Origin: Salinicola acroporae
GTDB taxonomy: Bacteria > Pseudomonadota > Gammaproteobacteria > Pseudomonadales > Halomonadaceae
Assembly (NCBI RefSeq): GCF_003206615.1
Contig: NZ_PZJW01000002.1
Coordinates: 561,966 to 625,965, forward strand
Length of the DNA: 64,000 nt
Direction: 5' to 3'
This document shows positions 8,815 to 18,337 of this stretch, piece by piece. Both the position numbers and the translations under genes were made by a program. The notes beneath the pieces were generated by a model. It saw only the letters and a list, made by a program, of their open reading frames with translations, searched no databases and was not told the origin of the DNA. Within the stretch, counting starts at the first letter, position 1. The number at the start of each line of letters is the position of its first letter.

Positions 8815-9942
8815 CTAGCCATCCACTGACGCGCCACGCTTAGGCGATTCGGGAACCACCTCGCCCGCCGTGCCCTCGCGTGACGCCATTTCGGTCTCTT
8901 GCTGCTGCTCCTGACGGAACAGCGACCAGACGACGATGAACAGCGCAGCGATCAGCGGCCCGAGCACGAAGCCGTTGATCCCCAACAGAGTCATTCCGCC
9001 GACGGTCGAGATCAGCACCACATAATCGGGCAGCTTGGTCTCCTTGCCCACCAGCGGTGGACGCAGGAAGTTATCGACGAGCCCGATGACCACCACACCG
9101 ACAAATACCAGAATCACGCCTTTCACGTAGGCCCCACTGAGCAGCAGGTAGGCAGCCACCGGGACCCAGACGATCGCCGAGCCGATCGCCGGCAGCAGCG
9201 ACAGGAACGCCATCATCACCCCCCACAGCAGCGCGGCTTCGATACCTAGCGCCCAGAACGCCACCCCTCCGATCGCCCCCTGGACGATGGCGATGATCAC
9301 ATTACCTTTCACGGTGGAACGCACCACGGCAGTGAATTTCTCGATCAGCTTGGAGGTGTACTCGTCACTCAACGGGATCGTCGTGCGAATCAGCTGTCCG
9401 AGCGTGCGCCCGTCCCGGAACAGGAAGAACAGCAGATAGAGCATGATGCCGGCGCTGACCAGAAACTGGAGCGTGTTCTGCCCGATGCTCAGCATATGCG
9501 TGGCGATCAGTCGACTCCCCTGCTCGAGCGCCGAAGCCAGGCGGTTGCTGATATCGGAAAAGCTCCCGAAGCCCGCATCCCCCAGCCAGCTCTGAACCGA
9601 GGCCGGTAGCGATCCCTGAAACTGCTGGATGTACTGATTGAAATCGATATCGCCGCTGCCCACGCGCTGATAGACACTCGCCCCCTCACGTACCAAGGCC
9701 CCGAAGATCAACGACATGGGGATGATGACGATGAATACGCACGCCATTACGCTGATGAGCGCAGCCCAATTGCTTCGGCCCTTGAGCCGGATGACCAGAC
9801 GCCGATGCATGGGTTGGAAGAGGATCGCCAGAATCACCGCCCATAGCACGGCACCATAGAAAGGCAGCAGTAGCCATACGAACGCGATGGACACCAGCGT
9901 CAGCAAGAGAATGAACGCTTTGTGTTGGCTCAGAGAACTCAT
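8815..9942 (-). CDS. AI-2E family transporter (PerM/YdiK type)
   Basis: A 375-residue membrane protein of the AI-2E exporter-like superfamily, whose members export small molecules or act as sodium/proton antiporters in halophiles. Seen are about eight hydrophobic segments, the soluble loop between residues 80 and 200, and conserved elements such as FRDG, GNVIIAIVQGAIGG, LLPAIGSAIVW and DNFLRPPLVG. The ATG at 9942 was chosen because the longer frame adds a non-hydrophobic leader unlike the family. The acidic/polar tail (EQQQETEM) is cytoplasmic by prediction. The true substrate is not deducible. Confidence 0.88.
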   Translation of the reverse strand: MSSLSQHKAFILLLTLVSIAFVWLLLPFYGAVLWAVILAILFQPMHRRLVIRLKGRSNWAALISVMACVFIVIIPMSLIFGALVREGASVYQRVGSGDIDFNQYIQQFQGSLPASVQSWLGDAGFGSFSDISNRLASALEQGSRLIATHMLSIGQNTLQFLVSAGIMLYLLFFLFRDGRTLGQLIRTTIPLSDEYTSKLIEKFTAVVRSTVKGNVIIAIVQGAIGGVAFWALGIEAALLWGVMMAFLSLLPAIGSAIVWVPVAAYLLLSGAYVKGVILVFVGVVVIGLVDNFLRPPLVGKETKLPDYVVLISTVGGMTLLGINGFVLGPLIAALFIVVWSLFRQEQQQETEMASREGTAGEVVPESPKRGASVDG

Positions 9943-10381
9943 GGGGATTCCGAATTGAAGGGTCACTGACGCTAAGCATAGCGTTCTCGCCACCTTGGCG
10001 TTCAACTAAGAATGCCTACAATTCGATGTTGCCCTGTCCAGGCGCTCCAACCACCCGCGCCAGACGGCAAAGAAGCGCCAAGCCTCACGGCTGAGCGCTG
10101 GTACTGACCCATCGTCCCTGATGTCGTATCAAGCTTCCTGCGTTGCGCTTCCCTGCTGATCGACACCTTCCCGGTATCGCGTCGCCACTCTAGCCCCCGA
10201 TAGATGACAAAACGTTAACAACGGTGTGAATCTACTCGGAGAAATGTCTTGGTTGCGGCACCCTGCAGGCTTACAAAAAATTTCAATTTTCAGGACTGGG
10301 GCCGGCTTAGCCGATTCAGCGACTTACCAGGCACTGTTTAACGCAGGATAATAAGACATCAAATCCCTCGCCGTACAACCC
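9943..10381. other. Long intergenic region, no gene seen
   Basis: No supported coding sequence. It contains AT-rich patches near 10200-10300 (aacgttaac, a tract of A then T) that could hold promoters for the small-protein pair downstream. No terminator is obvious. Confidence 0.5.
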
Positions 10382-10406
10382 TTGTACACCCTCAGTCGCT
10401 ATGCCA
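10382..10406 (+). promoter_or_regulatory. Motif shared upstream of both zinc-ribbon cassettes
   Basis: TTGTACA, nine bases, then GCTATGCCA. The same two blocks with the same nine-base spacing occur at 17571-17595. Here the motif begins 152 bp before the cassette start codon, there 147 bp. It may be a promoter or a regulator site; the spacing does not fit a standard sigma-70 promoter. Confidence 0.45.
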
Positions 10407-10533
10407 GCATGAAGTCGTGAAGTCGGCACGGAAAGCCGGAATGATCGGGCAAAGACGCCCGGCACGAGGCGACGAGGATTGCCGCCAACTGGCCAATCAG
10501 GAAGACCAACGTCCAAGCCAAGGAGGGCTGATC

Positions 10534-10797
10534 GTGAAAGATACCATTGCTTGTACCCGCTGCGGTCATACTCAGCCGGTTCAATTTGAATCGCACACCG
10601 AGTGGGACGAAATCAGCTGCATCGAATGCGGCGAGTTCCTCGATACCGTCGGTCATTGGAAGGATATCCACGCGCCCAGTTACTCGGTACAGATTCTCAA
10701 CCAGTGCCGCAGCCTGACATTGAAGATGTCGCGCGAGAGCGATTTCTCGTATCACTTTCCGAATGACCATCACCTCGACTTGAGGCAATCGGCATGA
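10534..10797 (+). CDS. Small zinc-ribbon protein A (cassette copy 1)
   Basis: This 87-residue protein starts at GTG, with a strong AGGAGGG site seven bases upstream. Two cysteine knuckles, CTRC at residues 7-10 and CIEC about 20 residues later, predict a zinc ribbon, followed by GEFLDT and a helical tail ending RQSA. A paralogue lies at 17718 with the same CTRCG, WDEI, ECGEF and RQSA elements. The stop overlaps the start of the next gene by ATGA, so the two are translationally coupled. I do not recognise a named family; an RNA- or protein-binding adaptor is possible but unproven. Confidence 0.7.
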   Translation: MKDTIACTRCGHTQPVQFESHTEWDEISCIECGEFLDTVGHWKDIHAPSYSVQILNQCRSLTLKMSRESDFSYHFPNDHHLDLRQSA

Positions 10798-10988
10798 TGA
10801 AAGTCACTCTGGATCTCACTTGCTCCGTTTGTGGTCATCAACAGTTTCATTTGCCGGTCAATAGCCAGCAAGGTTCCAATGTCCGGTGCGCCAACTGCAG
10901 CGCCTTCAAATGCAAGATATTGGACCTGGAGAAAGCCCTCAGTGCCGTGAACCGGCTACCCGCCAGGCACCAGCCTGCGGCAGCGTGA
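10794..10988 (+). CDS. Small zinc-ribbon protein B (cassette copy 1)
   Basis: This 64-residue protein is coupled by an ATGA overlap to protein A. Motifs are CSVC near residue 10, CANC near residue 32 and a fifth cysteine in FKC, with FHLPV between and DLEKAL after. The paralogue at 17963 keeps all of these, and the orphan at 3664 keeps all cysteines. The pattern CxxC-x(18-20)-CxxC predicts one bound zinc. Function unknown; the conserved pairing implies that A and B work together. A rho-independent terminator follows, so the cassette is its own transcription unit. Confidence 0.75.
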   Translation: MMKVTLDLTCSVCGHQQFHLPVNSQQGSNVRCANCSAFKCKILDLEKALSAVNRLPARHQPAAA

Positions 10989-11008
10989 CGCGAGCTGCCA
11001 TTCGAAAA

Positions 11009-11032
11009 GCCGCCTCCAAGAGGCGGTTTTTT
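11009..11032 (+). terminator. Rho-independent terminator of cassette 1
   Basis: Stem GCCGCCTC/GAGGCGGT with a short loop and six T, 20 bases after the stop of protein B. Confidence 0.9.
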
Positions 11033-11087
11033 GCGTTGCCAATCATAATGAAAAACTCATTAGAGGTTCCGACGAAGGATCCAAGTC

Positions 11088-11564
11088 ATGGTCGACATCG
11101 AGCAGCTGAGAAGTCACATCAGGGACGAGGTTGGTGCCTGCCAGCAGCGCCTGGCGACATTCAAGCAGGAGCTGGAAGCCCGTCAACAAGACCTGCGTCT
11201 ATTGCAGGCAAAGATCGAAGAGTGGGTCGATGCGCTGGAGCTGGAAAATATCGATCGCCGCTATGATGAAACCACCCATACGATAGAGAAGTTCGACGAG
11301 ACCTTTGAGCTGACGCTGCAGCAACTGACGCTCTCCTTTGGCAGTTGTAAGCTGCATGTCGCTCCCGAGGAGCAGTACCTTCATGGCTCTCGCATCCTGT
11401 TGTATTCGTCTGCCGATGAAGATGACATCAAGGAGATCATCAAGTCGGAAGACGAATACTACTTCACCGAACTGCAGTTCGGTCAGAAGCGCGATCTTTC
11501 GCGATACCACCAGTTGACCGACGTATCGTTCTACAAACTGCTCTATCGCTGGCTCCGTACCTGA
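11088..11564 (+). CDS. Hypothetical protein with N-terminal coiled coil
   Basis: This 158-residue soluble protein has residues 5-55 rich in Leu, Glu, Gln and Lys in heptad-like spacing, which predicts a coiled coil. A mixed alpha/beta part follows, with SFGSCKLHV, YYFTELQFGQKRDL and a hydrophobic end LLYRWLRT. No signal peptide or membrane segment. It is separated from cassette 1 by a terminator. No family recognised. Codon use and length suggest a real gene. Confidence 0.6.
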   Translation: MVDIEQLRSHIRDEVGACQQRLATFKQELEARQQDLRLLQAKIEEWVDALELENIDRRYDETTHTIEKFDETFELTLQQLTLSFGSCKLHVAPEEQYLHGSRILLYSSADEDDIKEIIKSEDEYYFTELQFGQKRDLSRYHQLTDVSFYKLLYRWLRT

Positions 11565-11645
11565 AGCCGTCACGATAGGATGGCCAAAGCCCAGGAAATG
11601 CCGATGTCGCCGTTTCCGGCATCGTGATGCGCCCCCTTTGGCCAC

Positions 11646-11671
11646 AAAAAAGCCCCGATCGAAATCGGGGC
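11646..11671 (-). terminator. Rho-independent terminator, minus strand
   Basis: The stem GCCCCGATC/GATxxCGGGGC type hairpin, with six A on the left (T on the minus strand), would end transcription from the small minus-strand gene at 11848-12069. Confidence 0.7.
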
Positions 11672-11847
11672 CAAGGAAAGGTTCCGCAGGAAACGAAACG
11701 ACAGGCAGTCTAGCCAAAGTCTCCCCCGGCAAAAGCCCGACGAGAGCCGACTTTCGCCCACAATTCTACCCTCACGCCCTTTTTTACCCAGTTCAACTGC
11801 GCGCCAAGCCCCTTGCAACGTCACCGTCTCGTTGAAAACTTGAAATT

Positions 11848-12069
11848 TCAGAACTTCCTAGGCCGCCCCTGCGGGCCGATGGGGCGGCCCAGCGCAACCT
11901 CGATCGCACGATCCCGGTCGAGACCACTCTCAACGAGTTTCTTGAGGCGTGTCTTGAGTGTGCCTACCGGCACTTTGCTCAATGCTGCCCTGGCCGAGAG
12001 ACTCCCCTCTTTGGGAGTGTTTCTCTTTCTCGGGACGAGCACTCGCTGCTCGTGCGGGGTGATCTTCAT
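11848..12069 (-). CDS. Small basic protein, possible DNA-binding
   Basis: This 73-residue basic protein begins MKITPHEQRVLVPRKR. The second half, LSARAALSKVPVGTLKTRLK followed by LVESGLDRDRAIEVALG, could form a helix-turn-helix with a basic recognition helix, and it ends RPRKF. The start at 12069 has AAGGAAG upstream. No close family recognised. Function unknown. Confidence 0.5.
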   Translation of the reverse strand: MKITPHEQRVLVPRKRNTPKEGSLSARAALSKVPVGTLKTRLKKLVESGLDRDRAIEVALGRPIGPQGRPRKF

Positions 12070-12592
12070 CGCGACTTCCTTGGAGGCACTAGCCACCTCT
12101 TTCTCGGGTGAGAAGAAATGGTATGGGAGGGAGGATAGAACTGGGCAACTCGACGACATCGAGACTCTCGAAACTAGTCGCTTCTCACGCCGCTGGCCAC
12201 TCCTTTTTCGGCAGAGACTCCAGCCAGAGAAGATTGCCCGACTTCGTCGCGCCGAAAGCCCCGGCTGGCAACGAAGTTAGCATTCGCTAATTTGCTATCC
12301 AGCACCCATACTGACTTCACGATCTATTCCGACTTTCGCCAGGCGTGTGACGATCATCCTAGGTCGGCCTGTACCTCTCGTGAGCCTCTCATCTCTCCGC
12401 TCGTCGTGGTGACCAGTCACGACGCTTTTCAACTCGACACTCGACGAACTTTCGAGTGGCACCGCCTAACGCCAGCGGGCGTGCTTAGTTTCTCACCATG
12501 GCATGGCGTTACCGCCTGGACCCGAGCGCTGATCCCCTCGGTCGGCGGCAGGAGATCACCAATGCATCGATGCAACTGCTTGCCGAGCTCGC
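12070..12592. other. Stretch with no supported gene
   Basis: The plus-strand frame that later enters the glucan-synthase remnant is open here, but its translation shows no recognisable domain. Sequence homologous to the glucan synthase begins near 12593, so this stretch probably replaces a lost 5' part. Confidence 0.45.
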
Positions 12593-14577
12593 CACATCAC
12601 GCGTCACGGTTTCGGCTACACCCGTTTCGAGCACGACACGCCCCAGCTATCCATGATGCTGCTGCAGTACGTGCCGTTGAACCACCCGATCAAGATATCG
12701 CGACTGACGCTGGAGAATCGCACCGCGCCCCCCCCCGTCGGCTGATAGTGACTGCCTATACCGCGTGGGTGATGGGCACGGCGCGAGCCAAGACCGCGCC
12801 GTTCCTGGTCTCCCGACACGATACCGTCACTGGTGCACTGTTGATGCACAACCCATGGAACCAGGCCTTCCCAGGACGGGTCGGGTTCGTCGATCTGGAC
12901 GGACGCCAGAGTCGCTGGACCACGGACCGCCGCGAGTTCCTCGGCCGGGGCTCGCTGGCCGCGCCGGAAGCGTTGACCGCAATGCGGCCGTTGTCGGCAA
13001 GCAGTTGGGCGGGACACGACCCCTGCACGGTGCAGCAGTGCGAGCTGACACTGGCCCCCGGAGAGACGGTCGAAATCGTGGCGCGCTCGGCGTTCTACCA
13101 GGCCAGCGGTGCCTTCGGTTTCCGCGACCAGTTGCAAGATGGCATGGCACTCACCTTCGCCATGCCGGCGCTGGCGCGGCAGCATCTGCTGCGCGCCGCC
13201 GGCCGCCAGTTCGTCGAGGGCGACGTACAGCATTGGTGGCTACCGCACTCCGGCCAGGGCGTGCGCACCCGTATCTCCGACGACCGGGTGTGGCTGGCTT
13301 TCGCCACCGCCACCTATATCCAGGCGGCAGACGGCACCGCCGTGCTGGATGAGCGGGTCGCGTTCCTGGACGGGCCGCCGCTGGCGCCGGAGGCGCATGA
13401 CGACTTCGCACAACCGTGGATAGCCGACGAAACGGCGTCGCTGTTCGAGCACTGCGCCCGGGCGCTGAATCAGACGCTCGAAAGGTTCGGAGAACACGGG
13501 CTGCCGCTGATCGGCACCGGCGACTGGAACGATGGATTCAATCGTATCGGTGATGCGGGCCGAGGCGAGAGCGTTTGGCTGGGCTGGCTACCGCTGCGCA
13601 CGCTGAGGCTGTTTGCGCCGCTGGCCGAAGCCCGCGATGCGCCAGAAGATCGTGCCCTTGCCCAACGCTGGCGGGAACGCGCCGAGACATTGCGCCTGGC
13701 GCTGGAAAACGAGGCCTGGGACGGCGAATGGTACCGACGTGCCACCTTCGACGACGGCCGGTGGCTTGGCACCCACGATAACGATGCCTGCCGAATCGAC
13801 GCCATCGCGCAGTCCTGGGCAGTACTGTCGGAAGGTGCCGATCCCGAACGCGCCAACCAGGCCATGGCGTCGGTGTCGCGCCACTTGATCCACCCCGAGC
13901 AACGATTGGCGCTGCTGTTCACGCCAGCGTTCGACCGAACCGCCATGGAGCCGGGTTACATCAAGGGGTACCCGGCAGGGCTGCGGGAGAACGGCGGGCA
14001 ATATACCCACGCTGCGATGTGGTCGATCCTGGCGTTCGTCAAGCTGGGCCAAGCCGAACAGGCCTATCGGCTGTTCTCGCTGCTCAATCCGATCAACCAC
14101 GCCCTGACCCCGGAAGACGTGGCGCGTTACCGCGTCGAGCCTTATGTGATCGCCGCCGACGTCTACTCCGAACCGCCCCACGTCGGACGCGGTGGCTGGA
14201 CCTGGTACACCGGTTCCGCCGGCTGGATGCATCAGGCCGGCGTGGCCGGCATCCTCGGGATCCGCCGCGAAGGTCGCCGCTTGATCGTCTCACCCTGCAT
14301 TCCCGACACCTGGCCAGGTTTTTCGGCCACCGTCGACCTCGAGGGGAGCGCCTGCGTGATACGCGTCGAGCGCCCCTCCGAGGACCGGCCTGCCGGCGCC
14401 ACCTTGGATGGCGAGCCGCTACCCGACAGCGCCTTCGAAGCCTGGCTGACGCTGGATGGCAAACCTCATCTGTTGATCCTGCGTCTCGCGGAACGCGGGC
14501 CCGATCCGGCATGGCCCGGTGCCGTCCCGCGAACCTCGCCGACACCAACTGCCAGCGCCGACGGCGGTGGATCATGA
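12593..14577 (+). pseudogene. Remnant of cyclic beta-1,2-glucan synthase (NdvB/ChvB-like), GH94 domain
   Basis: The full enzyme has about 2,800 residues: glycosyltransferase, cyclising region and a C-terminal GH94 phosphorylase domain that sets ring size. Only the last quarter is left. From 12593 one frame reads RHGFGYTRFEHDTPQLS to TLENRT. At a run of nine C (12728-12736) the homology shifts to the next frame and continues VTAYTAWVMGTARA, FVEGDVQHWWLP, GTGDWNDGFNRIG (catalytic Asp region) and GGWTWYTGSAGWMHQAG. The GH94 core from about 12750 to 14577 is uninterrupted, and a protein could start at an internal ATG (for example 12766). The transglutaminase-like gene follows after 70 bp. Confidence 0.8.
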
Positions 14578-14647
14578 AGGAACGCCGGGGCAGGGCTGCC
14601 CCACAAGCACCAACACTCGCCGACACGGCACCTCGGAGAAACCGCTC

Positions 14648-15460
14648 ATGAGAATTCAGCTCGGTTGTGAAATGATTTACCAGTTCGCGGCCCACACGCC
14701 GATGATTGCCATGCTCAATGTGCACCACTCGCGCTTTTCGAGCCTGGAGGGGCCCGATCACCTGATCACCTCCCCGATGGTCGATCTATCGAGTTATCGC
14801 GACAGCTTCGGCAACTGGTGCAACCGGATGGTGGCGCCGGCCGGCACCTTCACCCTCGGCACCAATGCGATCCTGCATGACGACGGCGGCTACGATCCCG
14901 TCGAGCCATCGGCCCGCCAGCATCCGGTGGAAGAGCTGCCGGCCGATGTCCTCCAGTATCTGCTCGGCAGTCGCTACTGTGAGACCGACCTGCTCAGCGA
15001 AGTGGCGTGGCAGCGCTTTCAGGGCACGCCGCCGGGATGGACTCGTGTCCAGGCAATCTGTGACTTCGTCAACCAGCACCTCACCTTCGGCTACGAGCAC
15101 TCGCGCCCCACGCGTACGGCCGCCGAAGCTTACCGGGAAAAGGTCGGCGTCTGTCGCGACTACACACATCTCGCCATCACCCTCTGTCGGTGCATGAACC
15201 TGCCGGCTCGCTACTGCACCGGCTACATCAGCGACATCGGCAAGCCGCCTCCCTACGCCGACATGGATTTCGCCGCCTGGATGGAGGTCTATCTGGGAGG
15301 GCGCTGGTGGACCTTCGATCCGCGCAACAACGCGCCCTGCATCGGCCGTGTGCTGATCGCTCAGGGTCGCGACGCCACCGACGTGCCGCTGACCCATACC
15401 TTCGGCCCCAATACCCTGGGCGGCTTCAGTGTGTGGATTTACGAGCTGGAAGCGAAGTAA
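14648..15460 (+). CDS. Transglutaminase-like superfamily protein
   Basis: This 270-residue protein has an N-terminal beta-rich domain and a C-terminal papain-like transglutaminase core. The expected nucleophile is the Cys of VGVCRDYTHL. The position usually held by His before W in this fold is Ala here (DFAAWMEVYLGGRWW), and the Asp lies in TFDPRNN; several bacterial relatives share this variant. GGAG lies upstream of the ATG at 14648. Members are predicted proteases or amidases of unknown substrate. It lies just after the decayed glucan synthase and may once have been co-transcribed with it. Confidence 0.85.
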   Translation: MRIQLGCEMIYQFAAHTPMIAMLNVHHSRFSSLEGPDHLITSPMVDLSSYRDSFGNWCNRMVAPAGTFTLGTNAILHDDGGYDPVEPSARQHPVEELPADVLQYLLGSRYCETDLLSEVAWQRFQGTPPGWTRVQAICDFVNQHLTFGYEHSRPTRTAAEAYREKVGVCRDYTHLAITLCRCMNLPARYCTGYISDIGKPPPYADMDFAAWMEVYLGGRWWTFDPRNNAPCIGRVLIAQGRDATDVPLTHTFGPNTLGGFSVWIYELEAK

Positions 15461-15563
15461 GGACCGAATGGAATGAGGGCAGTCCAGAATGCGAGAGGCT
15501 ACCCCGAGGGTAGTCGAGAGACGAAGCGCCCCCTCTTGGGAGGCGCTTCAAGCGTGACGAGTA

Positions 15564-17246
15564 TCAGAAAGCGGTCCACTCTTCGGTTTCGGCTTGCCGC
15601 GGAACGGCTTTCGCCGGTGGTCGTTTAAGCCCCTGGGGCCTCGGCACGGTCGACGCCACACCGGTCGAGGCGGCGGGTAGCGCCTGGGTGGTGGCGCTCG
15701 CGGCCCCCTTGAAGAAAGAGACCTCTTTCAATAGCGACGCGGCCTGGCTCTGCAAGGATCGCCCGGCGGCACTGGACTCTTCCACCAGGCTCGCGTTCTG
15801 CTGGGTTACGCCATCCATCTGGGACACGGCGGTGTTGACCTGGTCGATGCCCTGCGCCTGCTCGCGGCTAGCCACAGCGATCTCCCCGACCAGCGTGGTC
15901 ACGCGGGCGACCCCCTCGACGATCTCTTCCAGCGCATGACCCGCCCGATTGACCAGCTCGGTACCGGCATCGACCTGACCCATGCTTTCCTGAACCAGCT
16001 GCTTGATCTCCTTGGCGGCATCGGCGCTGCGCCCGGCAAGATTCCGCACCTCGCTGGCCACCACGGCGAAGCCGCGTCCCTGCTCGCCAGCCCTTGCCGC
16101 TTCCACCGAGGCATTCAGTGCCAACAGATTGGTCTGGAAGGCGATCTCGTCGATCAACCCGACGATGCCAGCGATCTTGCGGCTTGAGGAATTGATCCCC
16201 TCCATCGCCTTGACCGCCTCGCCGGCCACCTCGCCGCCGGCATTGGCTCGCTGGCTGACGTCATGCACGAGCCTGTCGGCTTCGGCGGCGTTCTCCGCGT
16301 TCTGGCGTACGGTCGAGGTGATCTCGTCCATCGATGCCGCCGTCTGCTCGAGGCTCGCGGCCTGCTCCTGGGTACGGCGACTGAGATCGTCGGTGCCTTG
16401 GGCGATCTCGTCCGCCGCGATGCTGACCGATTGGGCGTTGCCGCGTACGCTCATGACGATATGGGAGAACTGGCTCTCCATCGCCTTCAACGAACGCAGC
16501 ATCACGCCGAACTCGTCCTTGCAGGTGATATCGATCGCGTTGTCGAGATTGCCGTCGGCCATGGCGTTGGCGAGATCCTGGGCTTTACCCAGCGGCGTCA
16601 TGATTCCCCGGATCAGCCACAGCGCCAGCAGTACGCTCGCGATCAATGCACCGATCATGGTGCCGATGACGAGCTTGCGCTCCCACTCATACAGCGCGAC
16701 CGCACCCTCGAAGGATTCGGCGGCCTGCGCGCTGTTGCGTTCCACCAACTGCTGAATGCCATTGAGTACGTCGGGATACTGTTGCCGCAGCGTCGTGGTA
16801 GCAATGACTCGGGCTCGGTCGAAATCATTGCCGATCATCGCCGTGTTGAGCTCGGCGATGGTGGGTCTGAGTTTGGCCAACGAGGTGATGAAGGCATCGG
16901 CCATCTCTCGCTCACGCGGACCGCTGATACGGTTCGGATAGTAGTCCTGCCAGGCCGCGTCGATGATGGCATCGTTTTCCGCAATCTCCTGCTGTGTCGT
17001 CCGAGCCGATTCGGGGTCACGATCACGCTGTTCTGCGGTGATCTTGACCCGGTTGCTGAGCAGCGCTCGGTCGATGCGACTGAGCGCTTTCAGCGTCAGC
17101 ACGTTACCTTGGTAGGTGCGTTCTAGAGCGTCCTTGGTCGAACTCAGCCCGAACAATCCGAAGCTTCCGACGATGAACAACATCACGACACAGGCGCCCA
17201 GGCTCGCGGCGAGACGCAATTTCACACTTCGATTCAGTAGCAGCAT
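15564..17246 (-). CDS. Methyl-accepting chemotaxis protein
   Basis: A 560-residue Tar/Tsr-like chemoreceptor. Order of parts: short cytoplasmic N-terminus, TM1 (about 10-33), periplasmic four-helix-bundle ligand domain (about 35-190, with an HBM/4HB-like heptad pattern), TM2 (about 195-218), HAMP, and the signalling domain with the conserved hairpin tip [20 protein letters not shown]. It ends EEWTAF, like the CheR/CheB-binding pentapeptide of high-abundance receptors. The ATG at 17246 is preferred because it puts TM1 near the N-terminus. No other che gene is in the window. Ligand unknown. Confidence 0.93.
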   Translation of the reverse strand: MLLLNRSVKLRLAASLGACVVMLFIVGSFGLFGLSSTKDALERTYQGNVLTLKALSRIDRALLSNRVKITAEQRDRDPESARTTQQEIAENDAIIDAAWQDYYPNRISGPREREMADAFITSLAKLRPTIAELNTAMIGNDFDRARVIATTTLRQQYPDVLNGIQQLVERNSAQAAESFEGAVALYEWERKLVIGTMIGALIASVLLALWLIRGIMTPLGKAQDLANAMADGNLDNAIDITCKDEFGVMLRSLKAMESQFSHIVMSVRGNAQSVSIAADEIAQGTDDLSRRTQEQAASLEQTAASMDEITSTVRQNAENAAEADRLVHDVSQRANAGGEVAGEAVKAMEGINSSSRKIAGIVGLIDEIAFQTNLLALNASVEAARAGEQGRGFAVVASEVRNLAGRSADAAKEIKQLVQESMGQVDAGTELVNRAGHALEEIVEGVARVTTLVGEIAVASREQAQGIDQVNTAVSQMDGVTQQNASLVEESSAAGRSLQSQAASLLKEVSFFKGAASATTQALPAASTGVASTVPRPQGLKRPPAKAVPRQAETEEWTAF

Positions 17247-17570
17247 GGCAAGCCCCCGATAGATGCCCACGGCTCTGGCCGTCAGGCGGTATGGAACTGG
17301 ATTCGGCAAGCGTGAGAAGGCCTGTATCACTCGCACCATGCCGTGAGACGTCCTATCGGCTGCTGTACAAATAAACTTAATTTCATTTAGCCCATTATGT
17401 TGCTACCACACACCGCCGTTATGGATTTTTGGCCCGTAAGCATTGATTGGAAAGGGTAAAGGCCCTTTTAAAAAAACCAAACGAGGTATCGATATGGCGA
17501 TGGAAGGAGGAAGGGCTCTCGGCAGCGCCAAACTGCCCAACGATGACGACTCTTGTACGCAAATTCTTTC

Positions 17571-17595
17571 TTGTACAATTTTTACGGCTATGCCA
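17571..17595 (+). promoter_or_regulatory. Motif shared upstream of both zinc-ribbon cassettes (copy 2)
   Basis: TTGTACA, nine bases, then GCTATGCCA, identical in both blocks and in spacing to 10382-10406. A further cttgtac lies 18 bases upstream (17552-17558). The rest of 17247-17717 has no supported gene. Confidence 0.45.
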
Positions 17596-17717
17596 AAGTG
17601 TTCTTAACGGCCGCAGGGATCGCTGGCCGAGTCGACAAGGATCGTCGAACCGCCGCAGGCAAGGACTGCCTCATCTCGCTGGCCAGGACGGCCAGCCATC
17701 ACCAAGGAGGGAGCATC

Positions 17718-17966
17718 ATGAAGCATCATATTTCATGCACCCGCTGTGGAAACCCCCACGCAGTATCTGCAGATAGTCCACGAGACTGGGATGAAATCAC
17801 CTGCACGGAGTGCGGAGAGTTCATCGACACCTACGGCCACCAGGCCGATCTCGCCTCGCCCAGCTACGCGCTTCACACACTCAATCTATCGCGTGGTTTG
17901 ATCCTGCAGATGGCGAGAGAGAGCGGCCATCGTCTCGAGCAGCAGATGATGCGGCAATCGGCATGA
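17718..17966 (+). CDS. Small zinc-ribbon protein A (cassette copy 2)
   Basis: This 82-residue protein has an ATG start with AAGGAGGGA eight bases upstream, as in copy 1. CTRC at residues 7-10 and CTEC about 20 residues later predict a zinc ribbon. WDEI, ECGEFIDT, ASPSY, ESG and the C-terminal RQSA are shared with the product at 10534. The stop overlaps the next start by ATGA. The function is not known. Confidence 0.75.
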   Translation: MKHHISCTRCGNPHAVSADSPRDWDEITCTECGEFIDTYGHQADLASPSYALHTLNLSRGLILQMARESGHRLEQQMMRQSA

Positions 17967-18157
17967 TGACCGTCACCCTGAATCTCGACTGCAGCGTCTG
18001 CGGGCATCATCGTTTTCGACTGCCTATCAAGCAGGAGGAAGGGTCCCGTGTCATCTGCGCGAACTGCTCGGCGTACAAGTGTCAGGTCCAGGATCTCGAG
18101 AAGGCCCTGATCGCCGTTGGCCGAAGCCGGCACCGCACAGCAGTCTCCGCCGCCTGA
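17963..18157 (+). CDS. Small zinc-ribbon protein B (cassette copy 2)
   Basis: This 64-residue partner of the previous gene has CSVC near residue 10, CANC near 32 and a further Cys in YKC. It shares VTLxLxCSVCGH, FxLPI and DLEKAL with the product at 10794, while silent and non-silent differences show an old duplication. The helix after the zinc motif is amphipathic. A terminator follows 25 bases after the stop. No named family recognised. Confidence 0.78.
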   Translation: MMTVTLNLDCSVCGHHRFRLPIKQEEGSRVICANCSAYKCQVQDLEKALIAVGRSRHRTAVSAA

Positions 18158-18182
18158 TTCATCACTCGATCGTACTTGTCTG

Positions 18183-18211
18183 GCCGCCTCGTTGTTCTGG
18201 CGGCTTTTTTT
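18183..18211 (+). terminator. Rho-independent terminator of cassette 2
   Basis: Stem GCCGCC/GGCGGC, ten-base loop, then seven T. Confidence 0.9.
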
Positions 18212-18337
18212 GGCCAGTCGGCAGGGCCGGCCAGACAGCAGCGCCACCCACGTTGGCGGCGACGAAGCGATAAGGCGTGGGTATTTCCGCTTTCCCCACG
18301 CCAGTCGCACCGAACCAGCTACCTCGTTCTAGCCACC

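Noticed and set aside
15522..15549. Hairpin GAAGCGCC...GGCGCTTC as a terminator
   Set aside because: The stem is good but there is no T run on either strand, so it was not listed as a terminator.
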